A DNA stretch of 64,000 bases from Chitinophaga sp. E66 (GCA_019285755.1 CP079103.1:3472001-3536000); one strand, 5' to 3'. Positions 23,024 to 32,594 are shown, counted from the stretch's first letter. The notes: generated from the letters alone by a model not told the origin. Numbers and translations: made by a program.

Positions 23024-23779
23024 CGGCTATCTTCAGCATTACGCTCATCCGGTACCTCGTGCTGGCGGGCGTTCCCTTCCTGCTTTTCTACATTCTGCTG
23101 TCTACCTCCACCGGGAAGTACAAGATCCAGAAAAGGACGGCTACCAGGAAAGACTTCTTCCGGGAGATCCTGCATTCCAGTTCTTCCAGCCTTGTGTTTG
23201 CCGTGATCTCCGCGATCATCCTGTTTACGCCATTGAAGTCGTACACGCTCCTGTATAACGATTTCAATGAATTTCCTTTATGGTGGATACCGGTCAGCCT
23301 CGTGGTGAGCCTGGTTATTCACGATACCTACTTTTACTGGATGCACCGGATGATGCATCATAAAAGATCTTCAGGTTCACGCATAAAGTGCATCACCAAT
23401 CAACCAATCCCTCACCCTGGACGTCTTACTCCTTCCATATCCTGGAGGCGGTGGCCGAGGGGGTATTTTGCTGGTGCTGGCATTTACGCTGCCCATGCAC
23501 CCGGATGTGCTGATCCTCTTTACCGTGGTAAGCCTCATCATTAATGTGTATGGCCACCTGGGGTATGAGATCATGCCGAAGGGGCTGCGGAATTCCTTCA
23601 TCTTCGAGATCATCAATACGTCTGTATATCACAACCTGCATCATAGTAAGTTCCATGGGAATTACAGCTTGTATTTCCGTTGGTGGGATAAGCTGATGAA
23701 GACGGAGAACCCGGATTATGTGAAGGAGTACGACCGGATCCAGGAGCAGCGTTTTGGGCCGAAGGCCGTGGTGGCGTAG
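22999..23779 (+). CDS. Sterol desaturase / fatty acid hydroxylase family membrane protein, two frameshifts
   Basis: About 260 residues with four hydrophobic helices and the three histidine clusters of the family: HDTYFYWMHRMMHH, HKVHH and HNLHHSKFHGNY. These bind a di-iron centre. Bases are missing near 23364 and 23462. The protein hydroxylates or desaturates a lipid; the substrate is unknown. It starts inside the end of the Crp/Fnr gene, so the two are probably co-expressed. Confidence 0.85.
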
Positions 23780-23922
23780 GGACGTTTTTGATATTGTATT
23801 GAACCGCGTTGGTCTGGGTACCGGCGCGGTTTTTTTGATGCAAAAATCCGATCTAATATTCATCATTCAGTCGGCCATATAAATTACGATAATGTGGAAA
23901 ATTCATTCACCCTTTGCCAGTA

Positions 23923-24063
23923 ATGAAACGTCATATACTTCATGCGGTCAAAGTAAATCTAAACTCGTTCGATAATAACGGAACGGATTATTTGATTTGC
24001 TTGGTTAACCCTCCTACCTCAATTTTCACTAATGGAGAACGGGCCGTAATTATTATCAATTAA
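23923..24063 (+). CDS. Small ORF of unknown function before the PIN gene
   Basis: 46 codons (MKRHILHAVKVNLN...) ending 29 bp before the PIN gene. It lies in AT-rich sequence unlike its upstream neighbours, so it may belong to the acquired PIN locus. There is no homology I recognise, and no SymE-like gene occupies this place as at the second PIN locus. It may be chance. Confidence 0.3.
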   Translation: MKRHILHAVKVNLNSFDNNGTDYLICLVNPPTSIFTNGERAVIIIN

Positions 24064-24092
24064 TTTTTTCAACTACAAAAATGCGTAATTTT

Positions 24093-24710
24093 ATGGTGAA
24101 CATTTATGCAGACACCTCCGTAATTGGCGGGTGTTTTGATTTAGAATTTCAAGAATGGAGCAAGGCCTTGTTTGAAGAATTTCGTTCTGGTGCCAAAAAA
24201 ATAATTATTTCGGACTTAGTGAGTCTTGAATTAGAGGCTGCCAGTAGTGACATTAAAGCTATATTGAATGAGGTTCCCATTGAAAACAGAATTTATATTA
24301 GCGAAAACCTGGCCGCGGAAAGACTAGCCGAAGTTTATATTAAAGAAGGTGCGTTGACCAATAAAAGCTTTAATGACGCACTTCACATTGCACATGCCAC
24401 GTTGAATAACGCCGACGTGCTGGCAAGCTGGAATTTTAAGCACATTGTCAACCTTGACCGGATCAAGCTTTACAATGCTATCAACCGGAAGTTGGGATAT
24501 TGCACTTTAGAAATCCGAACTCCAAGGGAAATATTAAAAACAATAACGTATGAAAAAGTTAAAAAATTTGATGCCGTTCAGGAGGTTCGCAGCTTCCGTG
24601 ACAAAATGGGACCTATTTACATGAACGATCGTGAAAAGCTGAGAAAAGATTTAAAAGATATCCGAGACAGGTACTTCCCAAAAGACTGTAATAAAAAACA
24701 GGATAAGTAG
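24093..24710 (+). CDS. PIN-domain toxin-like protein with its downstream partner read through in one frame
   Basis: Residues 1-150 are a PIN domain with conserved acidic residues (NIYADTSVIGG, LVSLELEA, SFNDALHIA, NADVLASWNFKHIV). The last 55 residues match the separate small gene at 41170 in the second PIN locus (KKFDAVQEVRSFRDKMGPIYMNDREKL against KKYDAVKEVREYRDKMGPVFMNDPEKL). In the second locus the two frames overlap. Here a run of six A at 24554-24559 carries the read-through; one more A would recreate a separate ORF starting ATG 24548. So the apparent fusion is probably a missing base. PIN domains cut RNA; the small protein is the likely antitoxin, although it follows the toxin. Confidence 0.7.
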   Translation: MVNIYADTSVIGGCFDLEFQEWSKALFEEFRSGAKKIIISDLVSLELEAASSDIKAILNEVPIENRIYISENLAAERLAEVYIKEGALTNKSFNDALHIAHATLNNADVLASWNFKHIVNLDRIKLYNAINRKLGYCTLEIRTPREILKTITYEKVKKFDAVQEVRSFRDKMGPIYMNDREKLRKDLKDIRDRYFPKDCNKKQDK

Positions 24711-24753
24711 TTAATAAAAGTAACTTCCAATATTTTCCCGAACCTAGATATCA

Positions 24754-24854
24754 CAGTTTGTTTCCCATCCCTCCCATGTTGGCTGCCGTTCGGTGAGCCA
24801 GATTTTCACAGAATCAACACAGGCATATGCCAACACCTATCTGGTGTAGGTGGC
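24754..24854. repeat. Conserved non-coding element downstream of PIN locus 1
   Basis: About 100 bp that align almost without gaps to 41374-41477, downstream of the second PIN locus. Shared blocks are GTTTGTTTCCCA, GAGCCAGATTT or AAGCCAGATTT, AATCAACACA, GCCAACA and GGTGTAGGTGGC. I see no ORF in it. It could be a conserved 3' RNA, a regulatory element or the end of a mobile unit. Confidence 0.6.
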
Positions 24855-24869
24855 ACTCCTATGCGGATT

Positions 24870-24906
24870 AAAAAGCCATGCTAGTCAGTAGGCTATCATG
24901 GTTTTT
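24870..24906. terminator. Probable bidirectional terminator
   Basis: An imperfect hairpin (GCCATGCTAG with CTATCATGGT) is flanked by A run and T run, so it can work on both strands: for the PIN locus on the plus strand and the RDD gene on the minus strand. Confidence 0.55.
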
Positions 24907-25241
24907 CAACTATGCGCCATTTCCCAGGGAAGGTATTTCAATAGGTTCCTTAACAGGATACGCATTCCTGATGATTGAGCGTCCGCTCTGACGGCAATCC
25001 CTGCCAACTTCTTACCGATTGTTCCAGCCCAACGGCTTTGCTCTGACAGGCAGGAATACGTAATGACCGGCAGCGTCAGGGTCAGGAAGCCGATGAGTTG
25101 TCCCGTGAATGGACTCCCGTTCCGCTCCCAGTGAAAAACAGCGAAAAGCAGGCTGGCGACCCCGAAGAGCAGCGTCGCATATACAGCTATTACAGCATAA
25201 TCAATCAATGCGGCCATACATCTTCTGAATAATAATTTCAT
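24906..25241 (-). CDS. RDD family membrane protein
   Basis: 111 residues beginning with FRRCMAALIDYAVIAVYATL, which carries the Arg and Asp of the RDD family. Two hydrophobic helices follow and then GTIGKKLAGIAV. The C-terminus (NLLKYLPWEMAHS) stops short of the last helix expected of RDD proteins, and its stop lies next to the terminator that borders the PIN locus. It may therefore have been truncated when the PIN locus arrived. Function unknown. Confidence 0.7.
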   Translation of the reverse strand: MKLLFRRCMAALIDYAVIAVYATLLFGVASLLFAVFHWERNGSPFTGQLIGFLTLTLPVITYSCLSEQSRWAGTIGKKLAGIAVRADAQSSGMRILLRNLLKYLPWEMAHS

Positions 25242-25313
25242 AGGCTTTATTTTGATAGTTGAAGTTATCTAAATAAGTACCTTAGGGATAGCTACATCGT
25301 AAATACATACCAT

Positions 25314-25775
25314 ATGTCCGACTACACTATACGCCCCGCCACCCGCAACGACGTCCCCGCCCTGCGTATTGCCGAACAGGCGGTGATTGCCTGGGAACGG
25401 CCATTCGATCATAACCTGGCCAAAGATCCGATTTCTTATTATGACCTGGACAACATGTTTGACCGGGAAGATGTCTTGCTGATCTTGGCGGAAGTAAACG
25501 GTCAACTGGCGGCTACCGGCTACATCATGCGGCGGCCTAACAAACCGTACGAGGCACAGCCTTACCATGGGTACATAGGGTTTATGTATACAAGCCCTGA
25601 GCATCGCGGCAAAGGGATCGCTACGGCTATTATCGGCAGGCTGCGGCAATGGGCGACGGAGAAAGGATTGAAAGATATCCGGCTGGAGGTATATGACCAA
25701 AACGCCAGCGCCATCCGGGCTTATGAGAAGGCGGGATTTAAAAAGGTGCTGACGGAGATGCGGTTAGATAACTGA
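25314..25775 (+). CDS. GNAT family N-acetyltransferase, intact
   Basis: 153 residues. The acetyl-CoA motif A is GFMYTSPEHRGKGIATAIIGRL, followed by motif B (LEVYDQNASAIRAYEKAGFKKV). The start is at 25314. A damaged second copy of part of this gene lies at 27838-27960. The substrate is unknown. Confidence 0.88.
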   Translation: MSDYTIRPATRNDVPALRIAEQAVIAWERPFDHNLAKDPISYYDLDNMFDREDVLLILAEVNGQLAATGYIMRRPNKPYEAQPYHGYIGFMYTSPEHRGKGIATAIIGRLRQWATEKGLKDIRLEVYDQNASAIRAYEKAGFKKVLTEMRLDN

Positions 25776-25801
25776 TCCACTTCCCCGTCTGCACGATGGA
25801 A

Positions 25802-26055
25802 TTACCGGTTGGTGTAGTGCAGGGCAACTACGCCGGAGCCCATTGTTTTAGATGACTGCAGTTTTAGATTGCTCATCTGCTTGTTGCTGTCGAACAGGCT
25901 GATCCCCACTCCCATGATCACGGGGTGAACAGTGAGCCTACTCATCGATCAGGCCGAGGTTCATGAAGCTTTTGGCGAGGCCGGGGCTGCCGAAGATCAC
26001 CAGGTCCTTTCCGGGTTGCTGCTTCAGTTTGTTGACCTCTTCCACAACGTTATCC
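25802..26055 (-). pseudogene. Truncated second copy of the RibD/DHFR-like gene
   Basis: This stretch matches the 3' part of the intact gene at 27986-28552 almost base for base, from the stop codon to the GTTATCC at 26055. Beyond that point the similarity ends abruptly and the 5' half is missing. One base is also missing near 25939. It lies convergent with, and 26 bp from, the intact GNAT gene, the same arrangement as in the other copy. Confidence 0.85.
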
Positions 26056-26201
26056 GTGGCGAGCGTTCTGCCATAAGCCCGTCGCTTCCACCTCGCAATT
26101 GCCACATTCCTGCCTCAAATTTTGTCATTTCCTATAAAAGCGCCCGGGTAAGATCAGGGTATGATGCTTTACATGTGTTTTACTGGAAACACATTGCCAT
26201 C

Positions 26202-26348
26202 ATGCACTACGAAGAAAACGAAAAAGACCGCCTGCTACGACTGATCATCGTGAAGGCTGTGACGTGTATTGCCTGGGGCATATGCTTCCTGGTAACCGTT
26301 TACATTATTACACATCTTACCCTGTTATGCATTCATCAGAATTCCTAA
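26202..26348 (+). CDS. Small single-helix membrane ORF
   Basis: 48 codons: a charged start (MHYEENEKDRLLRL) and one hydrophobic helix (AWGICFLVTVYIITHLTLL). It overlaps the start of the 2OG oxygenase gene by 22 bp. I know no homologue. Confidence 0.35.
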   Translation: MHYEENEKDRLLRLIIVKAVTCIAWGICFLVTVYIITHLTLLCIHQNS

Positions 26349-27152
26349 ACATCCCATTCGCCGAACTGCAGAAAAGAGGCGGCGATCTGCGGGAACAGTA
26401 CCTGCATGCCCAACCCTTCCCGTTTATTGTACTGGACGGCCTGTTCCAGGAGCAGCAGCTGCGGGAAGTGATCGGAGAGTTTCCTTATTGCTTTCCGAGG
26501 CAGACATTCAATTCAAAAACCCCAATGAGAAGAAGCTCGCTTCCCGCAATGAATACCGGCTGGGAGCAGTATCCACCAGGTTGGTCCATCTCATGAACTC
26601 GCAGCCCATGCTGGATTTCCTCAGCCAGCTAACCGGCATCGAAAGGCTAGTGGGCGATCCTTACCTGATCGGCGGAGGGCTCCACCAGATCCAGGCTGGC
26701 GGCTTTCTGAAACTTCATACCGACTTCAACAAACATTCCTTCCTGGACCTGGACCGCCGGCTGAACGTCATTATCTACCTGAATGAAGACTGGGAAGAAT
26801 CCTACGGGGGCATATCGAACTGTGGCCCGACGGGCTCAAAGCCTGCGGACAAAAGCTCCTGCCGGTCTTTAACCGCATGCTGGTGTTCAACACAACGGAC
26901 TTTACCTGGCACGGGCATCCTGATCCGCTGACTTGTCCACCCGAAAGAACGCGCAAATCCATCGCCTTTTACTACTATACCTCGGGCCGGCCCGCTTCGG
27001 AGATCCGGGAACGCAACCAGGTCATTACGCATTTTAAGGCGAGAAAGGGGAAAGATTCTACGCGGATGCGGATCTTCAATCAAACCATGCGCATGGTTAA
27101 AGACCTGACGCCGCCGCTGTTGCTGAAATGGTATAAGCAATCCAAGCCGTAA
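26327..27152 (+). CDS. 2-oxoglutarate/Fe(II) oxygenase, two frameshifts
   Basis: About 275 residues of the prolyl-hydroxylase-like fold. The iron ligands are visible as HTDFNKH (His-x-Asp) and the distal His in TWHGHPDPL; the co-substrate Arg is probably in ERTRKSIAFYYY. Bases are missing near 26495 and 26815. It begins MHSSEFLNIPFAEL. The product would hydroxylate a protein or small molecule. It sits between the duplicated GNAT/DHFR segments, next to the convergent methyltransferase gene. Confidence 0.8.
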
Positions 27153-27158
27153 CGACAT

Positions 27159-27797
27159 TTACTTTCTCTCCGTCCAAATGTAAGCCCTCGTTGTTGGATA
27201 CTCCATATGCTCATTCGGGCGCCTTTCAATGGCATCGATTACGGCAAACCCTGCCTCTTTGAGTATCTTAATGATGACGTCCGTTTTGAAATAGTATAGA
27301 TCGATATCTATTTCCTTATCGTGCGCTTTGTCAAAATGAACGGTTTCATCGCCGGCGTGAAAGGAGAATAAGAAATCACATCCCGGCTTTAATACCCTGT
27401 TTACTTCCGAAAAACAGGTCCGCACCTGATCGGGGTTAAAGTGGACGATGGCATAGAAGGCCAGGGCGCTGCCAAGATGGGCAGGCGGGTAAGCGATGTC
27501 CAGCAGGTCTCCGGTCTGGAATTCGATCTGTGGAGACAGCCGTCGTGCCACATTCACCATGGCGGGCGACAAATCGATGCCGACAATGTTGGTCAGGCCG
27601 TTCTCATAGAGAAACCTGGTTGTTTGACCGGGGCCACAGCCGAAGTCGGCACACAAGCCTTTATCCTTATTCGAGGCGGCAAATTCCTTTAACAGCAGGC
27701 GGTCGATGTGCTTGTTGGACAGCTCGTCCCAACGCTCAATGGCATAATCTTCCGCTACTGTATTATAAGTCTCTACAATTTGCTTCCGGGAATTCAT
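27159..27797 (-). CDS. Class I SAM-dependent methyltransferase, intact
   Basis: 212 residues. Motif I is LCADFGCGPGQTTRFL, the acidic residue of motif II is in IVGIDLSPAMV, and motif III is around GSALAFYAIVHFNPDQV. It resembles small-molecule methyltransferases of the UbiE/Methyltransf_25 type. The substrate is unknown. It converges on the 2OG oxygenase gene, 7 bp apart. Confidence 0.85.
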   Translation of the reverse strand: MNSRKQIVETYNTVAEDYAIERWDELSNKHIDRLLLKEFAASNKDKGLCADFGCGPGQTTRFLYENGLTNIVGIDLSPAMVNVARRLSPQIEFQTGDLLDIAYPPAHLGSALAFYAIVHFNPDQVRTCFSEVNRVLKPGCDFLFSFHAGDETVHFDKAHDKEIDIDLYYFKTDVIIKILKEAGFAVIDAIERRPNEHMEYPTTRAYIWTERK

Positions 27798-27837
27798 GAT
27801 AGTGTCGTTTAATGTGTCTAACAGATCCGGGCTTTAG

Positions 27838-27960
27838 CGATAACGGCCATTCGATCATAACCTGGCCAAAGATCCGATTACTTATTATGACCTGGACAAC
27901 ATGTTTGACCGGGAAGATGTCTTGATCAGAATGCCAGCGCCATGCGGTTAGATAACTGAT
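27838..27960 (+). pseudogene. Remnant of the GNAT gene
   Basis: The segment 27843-27934 matches 25398-25488 of the intact GNAT gene with about one mismatch. Two short pieces from near its 3' end follow (matching 25703-25714 and 25758-25775), so two internal deletions have removed the middle. It ends just before the stop of the intact RibD/DHFR-like gene. Confidence 0.85.
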
Positions 27961-27985
27961 CCACTTCCCCGTCAGCACGATGGAA

Positions 27986-28552
27986 TTACCAGTTGGTGTA
28001 GTGCAGGGCAACTACGCCGGAGCCCATTGTTTTAGATGACTGCAGTTTTAGATTGCTCATCTGCTTGTTGCTGTCGAACAGGCTGATCCCCTCTCCCATG
28101 ATCACGGGGTGAACAGTGAGCCTATACTCATCGATCAGGCCGAGGTTCATGAAGCTTTTGGTGAGGCCGGGGCTGCCGAAGATCACCAGGTCCTTTCCGG
28201 GTTGCTGCTTCAGTTTGTTGACCTCTTCCACAACGTTATCCTTTATCAGGGTGGTATTATTCCAATCGGCGCTTTCCAGGGTGGTCGAGAAGACGTATTT
28301 GGGAATGTCCTCTACCCATTTGGCGTGCTCCAGGGAGTGACCGCCGGCGTTGGGATCTTTCAGGACGGTTGGCCAGTAGCCCGCCATCAGGTGGTAGGTA
28401 TTTTTACCATATACGGGAGCGCCTACCGTTTTAACCAGCTCTTCCGCATATTGCTGAAGCTCACCGTCATATGTTAAGAAGCCCAGTCCACCGTCCTTAT
28501 CACCAGCAATACCATCCAGGGACATGTGCGCGAATAATACCAGCTTTCTCAT
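27986..28552 (-). CDS. RibD C-terminal / dihydrofolate reductase family protein, intact
   Basis: 188 residues: MRKLVLFAHMSLDGIAGDKDGG, then PVYGKNTYHLMAGYWP and DLVIFGSPGLTKSFMNLGLIDEYRLTVHPVIMGEG. These are the signatures of the RibD C-terminal/DHFR-like reductases often called YyaP/YwjB-like. It probably binds NADPH; it is not a housekeeping FolA. A truncated copy lies at 25802-26055. Confidence 0.88.
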   Translation of the reverse strand: MRKLVLFAHMSLDGIAGDKDGGLGFLTYDGELQQYAEELVKTVGAPVYGKNTYHLMAGYWPTVLKDPNAGGHSLEHAKWVEDIPKYVFSTTLESADWNNTTLIKDNVVEEVNKLKQQPGKDLVIFGSPGLTKSFMNLGLIDEYRLTVHPVIMGEGISLFDSNKQMSNLKLQSSKTMGSGVVALHYTNW

Positions 28553-28658
28553 TGTAAAAGGGGTTTTTGTTTGTTATGATTTCTAAGATACAAAACTATC
28601 GCCTGCACCGCACAATACCGGCGGGTGTTAGTGACAATATTGGGGGCTAACAAGCCAA

Positions 28659-30082
28659 CTAATCCAGTGCCATTGCACGTGAACTCACTTTGCTACCGGC
28701 GCCTCCGGGAAGCAGCGACAACATCCCGGCGACGAGCGCCATGCAGACAATACCGGCGATCAGCCCATAATCCAGCGCAGATGTATAGGCGGCAGTGGTT
28801 TCCTGGTAAACGGAGCTATAAAACACGCCCCCGATGATGCTAATGCCAAGGGCGGAGGCTATTTGCTGGAAGGTGGAAAAGATGCCCGCGGAAACGCCGG
28901 CATAGCGGGTCGGGATACTGTCCAGCACGATGTTCAGCAGGAAAGGCAGCACCATCCCGTTGCCCAGTCCATAAAGACCGATGAGCGCCATATGCAGGAA
29001 AGGGTCTTTTTCCGTGGAGAACAACGCTATTTGTAATACGAAGCTGATGAAGATGATGAGGAGGCCCGCGAGGAGGACAAATTTCCCGTAGGTAACCAGC
29101 AGCTTACCCGCCAACAAAGCGCTGGCCATAAATAAGAGCGCATGCGGTACGAAATAGAGCCCGCAGTCCAGGGCGGAGACCCCGGGACCATTCTGCAGGT
29201 AAACCACCACCATCAGCAGGTAGGCGGTATGGAACATGAAATGAAACAGAACCGCCAGCAGTCCCAACATGAAATTACGGTCTTTAAATAACTGGGTGTC
29301 CATCAGCGGATGCCTGCCGGCAGCGGTTTTTTTTGCTGGTTGATGTAGAACCAGGTTGTAACAACGCTCCCGGCTGCCAGTAAACCGATGCTCCAGGCCG
29401 GCCAGCCTTCTTCCCTCCCCTCAGTGATGGCGTAGATAAAGCTGCCAAGCCCTGCGAGCAACAGCAAAGCCCCGGAGTAATCGAACCGGACGCCCCGCTC
29501 CTTTTGGGTCTCCGGCAGGAATTTACCGATAGCCCATAGCGCGAGGAGTCCAACGGGTGCATTGATGAAAAGATCAGGCGCCATCCTTCAATGGCGAAAT
29601 CCGATTCCGCGAGATATCCGCCGAGCACCTGCCCGATAATGGCTGCGACGCTCAACGTCATGCCATACCAGCCGATGGCCTTAGCCCGCTCCTTCGCCTC
29701 AGGGAAAAGTTCCTGGATCAGGGCGATGGATTGCGTTACCATAAAGGCGGAGCTGACGCCCTGCAGGAACCGTGCGATGTTCAATTGCAACATCGACTGG
29801 GCCGCTCCGCAGATGCAGGAAGTTACAGTGAAGGCAAACATCCCCAGAAAAAGACCTTCTTCCTGCCAGGTAGTCGCCGGCTCTGCCTCCGATGATAAGG
29901 AAGCAGGCGCTCCCCAGCAGGTACCCGGCGATTACCAGCTGCATTTCACCCTGGGTGGCATGGAGGTTCTGCTGGATGGTGGGGATGGCGATGTTGATGA
30001 TAAAGATATCGATCACATACAGCAGCGGCGCTGTGAGGATCACCAGCAGCACGAGCCACCGGGAATGTTGCTTGTCCGTCAT
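28659..30082 (-). CDS. MFS drug exporter, DHA2 (14-helix) type, several frameshifts
   Basis: About 474 residues in four pieces. Start: MTDKQHSRWLVLLVILTAPLLYVIDIFIINIAIPTIQ, the DHA2 helix-1 motif. Motif A region: GGRAGDYLAGRR; motif C-like region: IGWYGMTLSVAAIIGQVLGGYL. The second half (28659-29303) contains six clear helices. Frame breaks lie near 29840, 29585 and 29310. It is expected to export drugs or metabolites by proton antiport. Confidence 0.85.
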
Positions 30083-30240
30083 GAGTCTGATTCCATTTGA
30101 TTAGATGGAACAAAGCTACCGGCGGTATTCTCGGGCAGCAACCGGTAAATGGACAAGTATTTTTGGATGGTAGCGTTCAGGAAGTCACTCCGACCTGCAC
30201 CTCACCCAAAATAAGATCCCTCCAGCATTTTTGGCACAAC

Positions 30241-30928
30241 CTAAATTCCGTCTGATGAATTCCTTTTCAAAAGGACGTATACATGTCGTAAACAGACACC
30301 CAGAAAAGTGGAAAGTACGGTTCTTCTAATTCTTTTTGAAACTTGCGGGATTCGCTCCTGCAGGTTCCTTAACCTTTCTTCCGGCTTCATGCGGAGACCT
30401 TCTCTACGGGTGATCAGATCCCGCATTTGACGTCGCATAAGGTTTAGGTCGAAGTCGCGGAATTCCGGGTGCTTGTTTTCAAGCACCGCTGCATCAGCGA
30501 CATTCAGTACAATGCATTCAGTATCTTCTACTGCTACCATTTTCTCTTCGCCGCGGCATCTCTTAGGTCCCATAAAAGGTATAAGGACACTATTGACTGA
30601 CCTTAACCACCATCTACAGTCCTCTCCATAAGGCGCTTGTGAAGACAGCACAATGCCTTTGATACAAATCATTATCCTGTCGCAAAACTCGTCATAGTCG
30701 ATCAGAAGCTCGCCCTTTTGAAGCAAACGTGCTTACAGCAGGCAACGATATCATCACGTAATGCACGGGGCAATTCATTATCAATAAAGTCAAAAACGAT
30801 TGGTATAAAGGTTCATACACCGGTTCACCATCAGCATTGTTGACCAGGTAGATGAACGGTATTTCTTTACCGCGTTGAGGTTTCTTAGATACTTTTCGCT
30901 TCTGTGTGAGGTCTTTTGCTACTACCAT
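30241..30928 (-). CDS. Crp/Fnr-like regulator (paralogue 1), frameshifted
   Basis: About 230 residues. An N-terminal basic tail (KDLTQKRKVSKKPQRGK) precedes a cyclic-nucleotide-binding fold (KKGELLIDYDEFCDRIMICIKGIV) and a C-terminal HTH-like segment (LSTFLGVCLRHVYVLLKR). Bases are missing near 30775 and 30722. The promoter region carries a TTGAC-N4-GTCAA palindrome and a TAnnTTTG box in the same geometry as for the paralogue at 33285. No cAMP-binding motif is seen. Function unknown. Confidence 0.65.
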
Positions 30929-31032
30929 AAATACTTTTTTGAGGTACGTGAAATTCAGAATCCTTCAAACATGCTGGTGAGTCAACTAACTTCTGATTCG
31001 GGACTAACGTCTGCTTGTGATATTCAATACTT

Positions 31033-31090
31033 CAAAAGTACATGGTAGGAATCATACGGAAAATACCGATGTCTTGACAAATGTCAAGAC
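31033..31090 (-). promoter_or_regulatory. Promoter with FNR/CRP-like palindrome upstream of paralogue 1
   Basis: A -7 box TACTTTTG (31040-31033) fits the Bacteroidota TAnnTTTG consensus. A perfect palindrome GTCTTGACA-AA-TGTCAAGAC (31071-31090) is centred 44 bp upstream of the box centre, as at 33929-33985. Its core has the Crp/Fnr form TTGAC-N4-GTCAA. Surrounding bases are also conserved between the two sites. Confidence 0.6.
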
Positions 31091-31132
31091 TTTGTTTTTA
31101 TCTGGGGAAGTACAATTTTATGGGGTTCCAAA

Positions 31133-31893
31133 TTACTTGTCGTTGGAAATGGGGATATACACTATAGTACCGCCATCTCCGCTAAAATAAAATGTATCTC
31201 GTTTCAGACTAAACAAAATATCACTATCGTGGGCTATTTGCAGAGTTTGGCTGTCGCGCCAAATGGCTGAAATATTCTTTCCTTGTCCGTTAAAGTAGCA
31301 TACACTTCCGCCGCCATCTGGCCAAGAAACTGCAGAACCGGTATGTACATAGACGCCGTTATTAAAGATTTCACTTACAGAAAATATCTTCTTACCATCT
31401 GGCGCAGGCAGTTTAAACAAAAAGTCCTCTCTAAATTCATGCTTAGGCTTTATTCTACGCTTTGGATTTGGCCTTTCTCTTGCTAATTGAATCAGGAAAT
31501 TCTCAAGGGCTGCTCTTCTTTTCGTTAACGTCTTTTCATCCGCTCCCAGCTCCCGCCAAAGTGCAATATCGCTATCGTGTTGGATTACGTCTTTGACCTT
31601 CACCAGTATCTGCGGATCGAGGGACTTCGTCTCCCATTGTGCCATTGCAAGGCCAAAAAGACTGTGGTATTTATCCTCGTAGTCATCAAACACATCAGCG
31701 AAGTCAGCCAGGATCTGGTTGGAAATATCTATCGGTTCCCGTCCCGCATTATAATGTGTAAAAATGCCTGATAAATATCCAGAAACGCATCGCTCCCGTT
31801 CACTTTTGTATTCCAGGTTCCCAAATGGTATAGATTTTTATTAATATCAAGATAGTAACAAAATCCGAAAAACCGCCGTAAAGATGGCAACAT
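31133..31893 (-). CDS. Protein of unknown function, one frameshift
   Basis: About 254 residues if a break near 31745 is bridged and ATG 31893 is used; that start lies inside the upstream terminator, so the real start may be later. The first half is helical (NGSDAFLDIYQAF, ISNQILADFADVFDDYEDKYHSLFGLAMAQWETKSL) and the second half beta-rich, with SVSEIFNNGVYVHTGSAVSWPDGGGSVCYF. No family recognised. It follows the ParS/MbcA-like gene but a terminator separates them. Confidence 0.45.
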
Positions 31894-31904
31894 CCTTACG
31901 GCGG
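31868..31904 (-). terminator. Rho-independent terminator of the ParS/MbcA-like gene
   Basis: A 14-bp stem with one mismatch (CCGCCGTAAGGATG with CATCTTTACGGCGG on the minus strand), 4-nt loop and then five T. It begins 7 bp past the stop codon at 31911. Confidence 0.85.
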
Positions 31905-31910
31905 ACAAGG

Positions 31911-32354
31911 CTATAACATAAACCCTTCAAGCCGCAACAAACCCCTTAATACACCCTGAAAGCCATCTTCTTCGCATAAAAGCGACAAGGGCGGAATCAT
32001 ACCGAACTGCCGGACGGGTACCTTCATCCAGTTATTAAACGACTTCTTCTGACCGAACAGATTATAGCCGAAGGAATAGATCTCCGCGAGGTACAAAACC
32101 TTTCTTGTAGGCTCCTGGGGAAGGACGCCTTCATCCCTCCATAACCTGAATTCATTCCCGTCGGTACCAAGAATGAAACAAACCTCCGTGATATCGAGCG
32201 CTGCCACTTCCATGAAGTCATCCAACATGGCAAAGGCTAAGCCGTTCTCGATCATCTCCACACATTTGTCATCATTGAGCGGATACAGTTGTTTAATCTG
32301 CTCAAATGATTGGAGCGCATGATGCGCAACCGAATTTGATACAATAGCTTGCAT
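31911..32354 (-). CDS. ParS/MbcA/Xre-like antitoxin-family protein
   Basis: 147 residues starting MQAIVSNSVAHHAL. The C-terminal 55 residues (LYLAEIYSFGYNLFGQKKSFNNWMKVPVRQFGMIPPLSLL, then VLRGLLRLEG) match the toxin-binding domain (DUF2384-like) of antitoxins that pair with RES toxins. The start at 32354 is preferred because the upstream 19 codons are unlikely. No RES-domain gene is adjacent: the next gene is unrelated and lies behind a terminator. So it is an orphan or a regulator. Confidence 0.6.
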   Translation of the reverse strand: MQAIVSNSVAHHALQSFEQIKQLYPLNDDKCVEMIENGLAFAMLDDFMEVAALDITEVCFILGTDGNEFRLWRDEGVLPQEPTRKVLYLAEIYSFGYNLFGQKKSFNNWMKVPVRQFGMIPPLSLLCEEDGFQGVLRGLLRLEGFML

Positions 32355-32577
32355 TTTTAACGCATTAATTTGATAAACAATCTTGTTCGTTGTTGATCTT
32401 GTTAAAAACAAATCGCCATGGGAGGAGATGATAGGCAGGGCAATGAGTTGGGCTAAAACAGATATTGAATTGCAATTCTATACAGCAAATATAAGGAAAA
32501 ATAAGCAACAATATACCTTATTTTGTATACTTTTTCTGCATACCTTATGATACATATGTTATAACCCCATTATTTTA

Positions 32578-32585
32578 TACGTTTG
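32578..32585 (+). promoter_or_regulatory. TAnnTTTG promoter box of XRE gene 1
   Basis: TACGTTTG lies 9 bp before ATG 32595, so the mRNA is nearly leaderless. The segment TTTATACGTTTGCTG-TAATTATGAAA recurs before XRE gene 2, apart from one base. Confidence 0.65.
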
Positions 32586-32594
32586 CTGCTAATT

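Noticed and set aside
31071..31090. Palindrome as plus-strand terminator
   Set aside because: A T-rich stretch follows, but no plus-strand gene lies upstream, and the same palindrome with the same distance to a -7 box recurs at 33968.
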